From contig NZ_JAHWGT010000012.1 of the NCBI RefSeq assembly GCF_020873895.1, positions 124,001-188,000 of the forward strand: a stretch of DNA of 64,000 bases, read 5' to 3'. Within the stretch, counting starts at the first letter, position 1, and the number at the start of each line of letters is the position of its first letter. The notes beneath the pieces were generated by a model. The model did no database searches and was not told where the DNA came from. It worked only from the letters and a program-made list of their open reading frames with translations. Source of the stretch: Streptomyces sp. DH12 (lineage in GTDB: Bacteria; Actinomycetota; Actinomycetes; Streptomycetales; Streptomycetaceae). Below are positions 55,229 through 64,000 of the stretch, piece after piece. The position numbers and the translations under genes were made by a program.

Positions 55229-55891
55229 TCAGGCGACCAGGTCCTCCGCGACGGCCACGGCCTCCGCGAGGCTGTCCACGACCGGCACGCCCACCGACTC
55301 CAGGCTGGCCCTGCTGTGCGAGCCGCCCGTGTACAGGACGGCCCGCGCCCCCACGTGCGCCGCGGCGAGCGCGTCGTCCGCGGCGTCGCCGATGACCACG
55401 ATCCGCTCCGGCGGGACGCCGTCGAGGGCCCGCAGGTGGCGCACCATGTGCGCGGCCTTGCCCGCCGTCGAGCGGTCCGTCCGGCCGTCGACACGGACGA
55501 ACCACTCCTCGATGCCGTGCCGCCGCACCAGCGGGAGCAGCCGCTCGTGCGGGGCCAGCGACAGCAGCGACTGCGTCCGGCCCAGTCCGCTCCCGGCGGC
55601 GAGCAGCTCCGCCGCGCCGTCGGTCAGCCCGCACGCTTCGGCGCGGGCCCAGTAGTGCCGGTGGAACGTCCCGTCCATGACCTCCCACTCGGCCTCGTCC
55701 GGCAGCCGTCCGAGCAGCCGCTGGTAGAAGACGGGGATGGGGACGCAGTACAGCTCGCGGTAGCGCTCCAGCGTGATCGGCGCGATGCCGAGCTCCTCGA
55801 ACGCGGCGTTCGTCGCCTCGATGACGGCGGAGATGTCGTCGAGCAGCGTGCCGTTCCAGTCCCAGACGAGATGCGTCCCGCGCCTGCCCAT
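55229..55891 (-). CDS. HAD-superfamily hydrolase (phosphoglycolate phosphatase-like)
   Basis: 220 residues. Motif I LVWDWNGTLLDD (nucleophile Asp; Trp in place of the usual second residue), a helical cap with YRELYCVPIPVFYQRLLG, motif II Ser in LLSLAPHE, motif III Lys in TAGKAAHM, and motif IV VVIGDAADDALAAA. The ATG at 55891 has GGGGGAGAGC before it; an ATG four codons earlier is weaker. The longer frame upstream encodes only low-complexity sequence. Small-molecule phosphatase; substrate not known. Confidence 0.88.
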   Translation of the reverse strand: MGRRGTHLVWDWNGTLLDDISAVIEATNAAFEELGIAPITLERYRELYCVPIPVFYQRLLGRLPDEAEWEVMDGTFHRHYWARAEACGLTDGAAELLAAGSGLGRTQSLLSLAPHERLLPLVRRHGIEEWFVRVDGRTDRSTAGKAAHMVRHLRALDGVPPERIVVIGDAADDALAAAHVGARAVLYTGGSHSRASLESVGVPVVDSLAEAVAVAEDLVA

Positions 55892-56161
55892 GCTCTCCCC
55901 CATGCCGCCCTGCGTCCCTGCCGCGCGTTCCCGCGGGCCCGCGCCGTGCCCGTGCCCTTGCCTGTGCCGTGCCCGTGCTGTGCCTGTGCCGCGTGCCGGC
56001 CCTGTGCCGTGTCGCGTGCCGTACGGGCCCGCGTTCCGTGCCTGTGCCGTGCCTGACGTCCCGCCTCTTCGCGGCGGCGGGGCCGAGCCTCTCGGGGCGG
56101 CCCCGGACACGGGTGATGCCCTCCCCCGCGGCGGGTCATGCCCCGTGTGCTCCGCGCGCCG
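55892..56161. other. 270-bp gap of CGTGCC-type simple sequence
   Basis: Repeated variants of CGTGCC, CTGTGC and GTGCCGTG fill 55940-56060. It lies between two same-strand genes. No promoter-like element stands out. Confidence 0.5.
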
Positions 56162-56668
56162 TCAGGCGATGAGGTGCGGGACCTCCTGCACGCCGTACCA
56201 GAGCAGCTCGTGGTCCTCCGCACCGTCCACGGTGAACTGCGCGTCGTCGTCGCCCATGTCGGCCGCGCCGAGCGCGGCCGCGGCGGCGGTGACGTCCGCC
56301 TCGGCCTCGTCGGAGTCGGCGTGCACCGCGGCGGCCTTGGCGAGCGGTACCGGCCCGGTGACGCGCACCTCGCCGACCGCGCCCGGGTCGAGCCCGCCGT
56401 CGGGGTCGGCGGTCGCGGCCCCGTCGGGGACGTCGACGGCGACGACGACCCGGCGGCGCGCGGCGGCCGGGTCGGCGGCCAGGAGGCGCAGCGAGGCTGC
56501 GGCGGCGCGGCTGAGGGCCGCGTACTCCAGCTCCTCGATGTCGTCGGAGACGTACCACTCGCGCAGCCCGGGCGTGACGGCGTAGGCGGTCAGGGGGCCG
56601 CTGCCGAGGGTGCCCGTGCGGTGCGCCTGCGCGAGACCGGGGAGGGTCGAGGGAACGTACACGCGCAT
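56162..56668 (-). CDS. conserved actinobacterial protein (DUF6912-like)
   Basis: 168 residues, acidic and soluble. N-terminus MRVYVPSTLPGLAQAHRTG and the stretch LEYAALSRAAAASLRLLAAD are conserved features of a family of about 170 residues found in Streptomyces near secA. No catalytic motif is visible. ATG at 56668. Function unknown; the family name is from memory. Confidence 0.75.
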   Translation of the reverse strand: MRVYVPSTLPGLAQAHRTGTLGSGPLTAYAVTPGLREWYVSDDIEELEYAALSRAAAASLRLLAADPAAARRRVVVAVDVPDGAATADPDGGLDPGAVGEVRVTGPVPLAKAAAVHADSDEAEADVTAAAAALGAADMGDDDAQFTVDGAEDHELLWYGVQEVPHLIA

Positions 56669-56954
56669 GACAGGCCGCTTTCGTAGTCGGAAGACGCCCT
56701 CAGGATACGTGCGCCGGTCCCCCTTCGGGGGCCGGTGCCCCCCTCTCCCGCGGTCCACTCGGCGCCTCACGCGACATGCGTCCGGCCGGGCGCGCCGGGG
56801 CCCGCATCACCCGGATAGGTGAACGTCACCCGAGGTCGGGAGGGGTGCCGGGGCGCGTTGCGACGGGGTCGGCGGCCCCCGTAGAAGTGGCCCACCGCGA
56901 AGTTACCTATCGGTACTACCTCCGGGTAGTCCGGTCGACGGAAAGGCCACGCCG
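56669..56954. promoter_or_regulatory. divergent promoter region with a 6-bp inverted repeat
   Basis: 286 bp between two divergent genes. ACTACC-TCCG-GGTAGT (56915-56930) is an exact inverted repeat 24 bp before the Rv3235-like start and just after an AT-richer AGTTACCTAT block. It could be an operator or a leader hairpin. Confidence 0.4.
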
Positions 56955-57641
56955 ATGACCAGCACCCCCGCACCCGTCTCCGCACCCGTCTGCGTCCCCA
57001 CGTCCGCACCCGGGTCGGGACCGGCACCCGTCCGTCCCGCCGGGAGCGGCCCGCAGGGCTCGGGGGGGTTCGGCGGCGCCGGGGCCGCGGAGCCGCCCCG
57101 GGTTCCCCGGGCGCGGGAGGCGGGCGCGGTGGGGCGCCCGGCCCGTGCGGCGGGCGGGCCGGGCGGCCGGCGGGACGCCCGTCGCCCGGGCGACACCCGG
57201 CGCCCGGGCGATGCCCGACGTCCCGGCGGCGGCGCGCGGCCCGGTGGGGGCGTGCGCCCCGGCGGGGCCGGCCGGCCGGGTGAGGGCCGTCCGCGCGCGC
57301 TGCCGCCGCACGTGCTGTTCGCGGAGCGTCTGCTGGCCGTCCTCACCGGGGAGCGGCCCGTCCACTGGATGCTGGGGCAGACGATCGGCGAGGCGTACGA
57401 GCAGCTGATCCACCTCGCCCCCGCGAACCCGCTGCGCCCCACCGGCGCCGCCGGCCCCTCCCCCGGCCGCCGGGCGCGTCCGGTGCTGCGGCACTGCGCG
57501 GGCTCGCCGCTGGGCCCCGGCGTGGTGGAGGCGTACGCCAGTGTGTCGGCGGGCGGCCGGGTCCGGGCCATGGCGTTCCGTCTGGAGCTGGGCACCGACC
57601 GCCGCTGGCGCTGCGCGGCCGTCGAACTGGGCCCCGCCTGA
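56955..57641 (+). CDS. Rv3235-family protein
   Basis: 228 residues. The first 110 are a disordered Pro/Gly/Arg-rich region with RRPGDARRPG repeats; the last 110 form the conserved domain: VLFAERLLAVLTGERPVHWM, VVEAYASVSAGGRVRAMAFR, RWRCAAVELG, resembling the Rv3235 family next to secA in actinobacteria. The fold recalls NTF2/SecA wing-linked small domains but that is a guess. ATG at 56955 after GGAAAGG. Convergent with secA, sharing a terminator. Confidence 0.78.
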   Translation: MTSTPAPVSAPVCVPTSAPGSGPAPVRPAGSGPQGSGGFGGAGAAEPPRVPRAREAGAVGRPARAAGGPGGRRDARRPGDTRRPGDARRPGGGARPGGGVRPGGAGRPGEGRPRALPPHVLFAERLLAVLTGERPVHWMLGQTIGEAYEQLIHLAPANPLRPTGAAGPSPGRRARPVLRHCAGSPLGPGVVEAYASVSAGGRVRAMAFRLELGTDRRWRCAAVELGPA

Positions 57642-57649
57642 CATGCGGA

Positions 57650-57693
57650 AGGCGGGGCCGGCACGCGCCCGGGAGCGCGTACCGACCCCGCCT
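57650..57693. terminator. bidirectional terminator between Rv3235-like gene and secA
   Basis: AGGCGGGG (57650-57657) pairs with CCCCGCCT (57686-57693); inside, CGG/CCG and ACGCGC/GCGCGT also pair, with two single C-A mismatches, around a CCGGGA loop. It sits between two convergent stops. Confidence 0.75.
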
Positions 57694-57729
57694 CACGACG
57701 TGGACCGTGGCCGTGGGAGCGGCCGGCGG

Positions 57730-60537
<2,808 letters not shown>

Positions 60538-60790
60538 TGAGGCTGGTCTCCTTGCCGGTCGGGCCTGGCACTGGGTCTTGTCATGGACACTGGCACGGGC
60601 ACGGCAGGTGGACCCCACCGCAACGGTCATCGTAAGCGAGGACCCCGCCGCGTCGGGAGGTCCACACCTTTCGAGGAACGATTGCCGGGGCCGGCGCCGC
60701 CCTCAAGGAGAACGCGCGGGACGCGCCGAAGGTGCCGCCTCTCACGAAAAGTGTTCGTTCCCGGTGACCGCGACGCACGAGAATCCCGTC

Positions 60791-61453
60791 ATGGAACCCG
60801 TCACCCTCCTCTCCGAACGCCTGGTGCTGAGCACGTTCACCCCCTCCGACGCCGAGGAGGTCCGCGCCGCCGTCCAGGACCCGGCGATCCGCCGCTGGAT
60901 ACCGCTCCCCGACCCGTACGGCCCCGCCGAGGCGGAGGACTTCGTCGGCCGGTACGTCCCCCAGGCATGGCGCGACGACACCGAGTACACCTTCGCCGTC
61001 CGCCCCCGGGACCGCGACGACGCCCCGCTCGTCACCTCCGCCAGCCTCCACCACCCGCGCGCCGGCACCTGGGAGGTCGGCTTCTACACGGTCGCCGGGC
61101 ACCGCGGCAGCGGCTACGCCACCGAGGCCACCCTGACCCTGGCCCACTGGGCGTTCACCGCCCTCGGCTGCTCCCGCCTGGAGTGGCGCGCCGAGGTCGG
61201 CAACACCGCGTCCCGCCTCGTCGCCGAGAAGGCCGGGTTCACGGTGGAGGGCGTCCTGCGCGCCGGCCTCGACCACCGCGGCACCCGCCGCGACTGCTGG
61301 GTCGCCTCCCTCCTCCCCTCCGACCTCGGCCTCCCGGCCCCCGTACCGCACCTGCCACCCTCCGCCGCTCCCACCACTCCCGCTGCTCCGGCTGCTCCGG
61401 CTACTCCCGCCGCTCCCGCTCCCGCCGAGCCCGCGGAGCCCGCCGCCTCCTGA
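60791..61453 (+). CDS. GNAT-family N-acetyltransferase
   Basis: 220 residues. RimJ/RimL-like fold: LLSERLVLSTFTPSDAEEV, GTWEVGFYTVAGHRGSGYAT (acetyl-CoA loop), RLEWRAEVGNTASRLVAEKA, GFTVEGVLRAGLDHRGTRRD. The last 45 residues are an Ala/Pro tail with (A-A-P-x-T-P) repeats. ATG at 60791 without a clear ribosome site. Upstream 250 bp separates it from secA, divergent. Target unknown. Confidence 0.86.
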   Translation: MEPVTLLSERLVLSTFTPSDAEEVRAAVQDPAIRRWIPLPDPYGPAEAEDFVGRYVPQAWRDDTEYTFAVRPRDRDDAPLVTSASLHHPRAGTWEVGFYTVAGHRGSGYATEATLTLAHWAFTALGCSRLEWRAEVGNTASRLVAEKAGFTVEGVLRAGLDHRGTRRDCWVASLLPSDLGLPAPVPHLPPSAAPTTPAAPAAPATPAAPAPAEPAEPAAS

Positions 61454-61813
61454 CGTCCACGGCCGCGCCCGCCGCACGGGAGCGGGCCGCCCATCAGGCA
61501 CCGACGTGCCGCCCCTGGCCGCGCACTGCCGCCTCCCCGACCCTCTGCCGCCCTCAGCCGCCCTCAGCCGTCCTGGGCGCCGTCCTGTGCCGTCCTCCGA
61601 CGGCCCCCTGCCGGCTTCCGCGGCTCTCCGCCGCCCCTCCGCCCCTCCGCCGGTCTCGGCCGCCACCGACCCGCGCGTCAGCCGCTCCGGTGCCGCCTGC
61701 CCGCCCCTCCGGCGCCTTCCGCCGGGCCGGCCCCGGGGCGTAACCGCCGACCGCCGCGGCGTCCACCAGGGGCGCCCGCCAGGGGTGTCAGTGCGGAGTT
61801 CTATCGTGCGGTC
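61454..61813. other. 360-bp C-rich gap with no gene seen
   Basis: Between two rightward genes. CCCTCAGCCG and GCCGTCCT words repeat around 61550-61600. The sequence near 61780-61812 (TGTCAGTGCGGAGTTCTATCGTGC) is lower in GC and should hold the promoter of the next gene; TCTATCGTG resembles a -10 close to the ATG. Confidence 0.45.
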
Positions 61814-62983
61814 ATGACGACGATGACGCCGCGTCCCACGACAGAGCTCTCCGCCGACGAAGCCCGCCGTATCGCGCTGCGCGCCCAGGGGTTCCTCGGC
61901 GCCCCTGACCGGCGCGCCGGAGTGCGCGGCGTCCTACGGCACCTGGGCGCCGTCCAGTTGGACACCATCTCCGTCCTGGCCCGTTCCCACGAGCTCGTCC
62001 CGTACGCCCGCCTCGGCGCCGTGGGCCGCACCACCGTCGACGCCGCGTACTGGACCGACCGGCACGCCTTCGAGTACTGGTCGCACGCCGCGTGCATCCT
62101 GCCCATCGAGGAGTGGCCGCACTTCGCGTTCCGCCGCCGCGCCTACCGCCGCCGCCCGCAGTGGTCCCACGACCTCCCCGACGGCGCCTACGAGGCGGTC
62201 ATCGCCCAGCTGCGCGCGGAGGGGCCGCTGACGGCGACGGAGCTGGGCGGCGCGAAGAACGGCGGCGAGTGGTGGGACTGGTCCGCCTCCAAGGTCGCCG
62301 TCGAGCGGGCCCTGATGTACGGCGAGGTCGTCTGCACCGAGCGGCGCGGCTGGAAGCGCGTGTACGACCTGGCGGAGCGCGCCGTCCCGAAGGACCTCCT
62401 CCACGACGAGCTGGACGACCACGAGTGCCTGCGGCGCCTGGTGCTGCTCGCCGGGCGGGCCCTCGGCGTGGGCACCCGCGCCGACATCGCCGACTACCAC
62501 CGCATCCGGGGCGAGGAGTTCGACGCGGTCGTCGCGGACTCGGGGCTCGTACCGGTGCGCGTCGAGGGTTGGGACAAGCCGGCGTGGGCGGACCCGCGGG
62601 CACTGGCGAGCGAGCCGCGCGGACGGCACCGCACGACGCTGCTGTCGCCGTTCGACTCGCTGGTCTGGGAGCGGGCCCGCACGGAGCGGATCTTCGGCTT
62701 CACGCACCGGCTGGAGGCGTACGTGCCGAAGCCCAAGCGCGTCCACGGCTACTTCGCGATGCCCCTGCTGGCGGGCGGCAGGCTCCTGGGCCGCGTCGAC
62801 CCGGCCCGCGAGGGCAGCACCCTGGTGGCCCGGCAGCTGTCGCTCTCCGGCCCCAAGGCGGTGGCGCCGATGGCACGGGCGCTGCGCGAAGCCGCGGAGT
62901 GGGTGGGCTGCGACGCGGTACGGGTGGAGCGGTCCGACCGCCCGGACCTCACCCCGGCGCTGGCGGCTGCCCTCGAAGCCTGA
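61814..62983 (+). CDS. winged-helix DNA glycosylase-like protein (YcaQ/AlkX, HTH_42 family)
   Basis: 389 residues. Family members unhook DNA interstrand crosslinks and alkylated bases. The N-terminal helix region ARRIALRAQGFLGAP leads to the catalytic-loop motif Q-x-D in LGAVQLDTISVLARSHELV. WSHAACILPIEEWPHFAFRR and LLSPFDSLVWERARTERIFGF-like blocks are typical. In Streptomyces, AlkZ-type homologues occur as resistance genes, and YcaQ/AlkX-type as housekeeping; the QLD sequence fits the YcaQ-like group. ATG 61814 or 61823. No secondary-metabolite genes are near, favouring a housekeeping role. Confidence 0.85.
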   Translation: MTTMTPRPTTELSADEARRIALRAQGFLGAPDRRAGVRGVLRHLGAVQLDTISVLARSHELVPYARLGAVGRTTVDAAYWTDRHAFEYWSHAACILPIEEWPHFAFRRRAYRRRPQWSHDLPDGAYEAVIAQLRAEGPLTATELGGAKNGGEWWDWSASKVAVERALMYGEVVCTERRGWKRVYDLAERAVPKDLLHDELDDHECLRRLVLLAGRALGVGTRADIADYHRIRGEEFDAVVADSGLVPVRVEGWDKPAWADPRALASEPRGRHRTTLLSPFDSLVWERARTERIFGFTHRLEAYVPKPKRVHGYFAMPLLAGGRLLGRVDPAREGSTLVARQLSLSGPKAVAPMARALREAAEWVGCDAVRVERSDRPDLTPALAAALEA

Positions 62984-63085
62984 GCCCCCACCGTCCCGGC
63001 GCGCGCCCCGGCGGGCAGCGGCCGTCCGGCTTCCGCCGGGCGCCGGACCGCCGGCGCGGGGCCGCCGGGGCACGTGGTGCGCCGC

Positions 63086-63856
63086 TCAACGGATCTCGAG
63101 GATCTTCTCCCGCATCGCGTACACCACGGCTTCCATCCGGGAGTGCAGCTGGAGCTTCTCCAGGATGTTGCGCACGTGGTTCTTCACGGTGTTCTCGGAG
63201 ATGAACAGCTCCTTGGCGATGTCGCGGTTGTTCATCCCCGTGGCGACGAGCTTGAGCACCTCCAGCTCGCGGTCGGTGAGCCGCGGCGCCGGCACGAGCC
63301 GCCGGTCGTCGGTGCGCTGGATCATCGACTTGAACTCGGTGAGCAGCTTCGACGCCATGGAGGGGCTGATCTGCGACTGCCCGTCGGCGACCGCCCGGAT
63401 CGCCGTCGCCACCTCGTCGGTGGAGATCTCCTTGAGCAGGTATCCCGTGGCGCCCGCCTTGATCGCGTCGTAGAGGTCGGCCTCCTCGTCGCTGATCGTC
63501 AACATGATGATCTTCGCGCTGGGGGCGACCTCCTTGATGGAGGTGCACGCCTCGATTCCGCCCCGCTTCGGCATGCGGACGTCCATCAGGACGATGTCGG
63601 GCAGCAGGTCGGCCGCCTTGTCGACGGCCTCCGCGCCGTCACCGGCCTCCCCCACGACCTGGATGTCCTCCTCGTGCGCGAGGACGATCTCCAGTCCGCG
63701 GCGGAAGAGCGCGTGGTCGTCCACCACGAGAACCCTGATGGGCTCCTTGCGGGGCGCACCGCTCCCCCTGTCACCGGGATCGCCGTGCGCGGCGTCCCCC
63801 CGGTCCGGGGCGCCGGAGCCGCCCGGATGATGCACCGGGCCGAAGCTGTCCGCCAT
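63086..63856 (-). CDS. NarL/FixJ-family response regulator
   Basis: 256 residues with a Gly/Asp-rich N-tail of about 37 residues, then a receiver domain (IRVLVVDDHALFRRGLEIVL, phosphoacceptor Asp in DIVLMDVRMPKRGG, Lys in GYLLKEISTDEV) and a LuxR helix-turn-helix (RLTDRELEVLKLVATGMNNR, FISENTVKNHVRNILEKL). ATG at 63856. No histidine kinase gene is in the window, so it is an orphan here. In Streptomyces this gene lies near secA and a ribosome hibernation factor gene; stimulus unknown. Confidence 0.93.
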   Translation of the reverse strand: MADSFGPVHHPGGSGAPDRGDAAHGDPGDRGSGAPRKEPIRVLVVDDHALFRRGLEIVLAHEEDIQVVGEAGDGAEAVDKAADLLPDIVLMDVRMPKRGGIEACTSIKEVAPSAKIIMLTISDEEADLYDAIKAGATGYLLKEISTDEVATAIRAVADGQSQISPSMASKLLTEFKSMIQRTDDRRLVPAPRLTDRELEVLKLVATGMNNRDIAKELFISENTVKNHVRNILEKLQLHSRMEAVVYAMREKILEIR

Positions 63857-64000
63857 CGTTCCTCCCCCTGCAGGCCGGGGCCCTGAAGTTCACGGTCGTC
63901 GCACCAACCCCGCTCCGCAAGGGACGGGTTGGCCACGCGCCGCCATGATTCCATGCCCCGGCACCCGCGCGGTGATCCTTGGGTGGCACGGGGGTGCCCC
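63857..64000. promoter_or_regulatory. upstream region of the response regulator, cut by the window edge
   Basis: 144 bases with no ORF of its own; reads leftward into the response-regulator gene. No clear hairpin. Confidence 0.3.

Noticed and set aside
54799-55395. 198-codon plus-strand ORF in the gap upstream of gdh
   Set aside because: Composition typical of random high-GC frames, overlaps the HAD gene antisense, and has no ribosome site or motif.
61814-62983. Possible self-resistance DNA glycosylase of a genotoxin cluster
   Set aside because: No biosynthetic genes flank it, and the QLD motif fits the housekeeping YcaQ/AlkX-like group.

Overview
The window is a high-GC actinobacterial chromosome segment. 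Very high third-position GC, one TTA codon among the genes I checked by eye, and the gene order tmRNA-smpB-S41 protease-ftsX-ftsE ... prfB-two Ser/Thr kinases ... large NAD-glutamate dehydrogenase ... secA point to Streptomyces. From memory, this order matches the core region of the Streptomyces coelicolor chromosome around malic enzyme, sigU, ftsEX, prfB, pkaAB, gdh and secA. No phage, transposase, CRISPR array or secondary-metabolite cluster is evident. All functional calls are read from the sequence and family knowledge; no search was run.

Layout. (1) 1-12.2 kb: partial malic enzyme, a HelD-type helicase, an ECF sigma/anti-sigma pair (SigU/RsuA-like), a TTA-containing CGNR zinc-finger regulator, a HemD-winged-helix fusion next to a NarK nitrate transporter, a LysR regulator divergent from an MFS pump, and a GNAT enzyme. 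(2) 12.2-16.9 kb: trans-translation (tmRNA, SmpB) together with FtsE/FtsX, an S41 protease and a 64-residue zinc-ribbon membrane peptide. (3) 17-27 kb: a sortase-signal (LAETG) surface protein with a collagen-like Gly-X-Thr tract, release factor 2, two membrane Ser/Thr kinases and a 1239-residue FHA/FtsK-like protein. (4) 27.1-32.4 kb: a frame-broken relic gene, then a CUT1 sugar ABC importer (binding lipoprotein and two permeases, no ATPase) and a small membrane-anchored secreted protein.

(5) 32.6-49.6 kb is the richest part: a cell-wall glycopolymer (teichoic-acid-type) locus. It holds two proteins that fuse a GT2 glycosyltransferase to a CDP-glycerol/ribitol-phosphate polymerase domain, a further GT2, a GT2-methyltransferase fusion, two polytopic glycosyltransferases, all four dTDP-L-rhamnose genes (rfbA-rfbB-rfbD in one operon, rfbC convergent), a TetR regulator and a two-component ABC exporter like TagGH. 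A pair of 11-nt GTTCA direct repeats resembling a PhoP box lies between the two divergent operons and suggests phosphate control.

(6) 49.7-64 kb: the 1645-residue NAD-glutamate dehydrogenase, a HAD phosphatase, a conserved actinobacterial protein of about 170 residues, an Rv3235-like protein convergent with secA, a GNAT enzyme, a YcaQ/AlkX-type winged-helix protein and a NarL/FixJ response regulator.

The points most worth a second look are the collagen-like sortase substrate, the possible PHO box in the teichoic-acid locus, the broken gene at 27.1-27.6 kb, the 38-bp duplication between the two sugar permeases, the TTA codon in the CGNR gene beside sigU, and the FHA/FtsK protein with a degenerate P-loop and an intrinsically disordered insertion.
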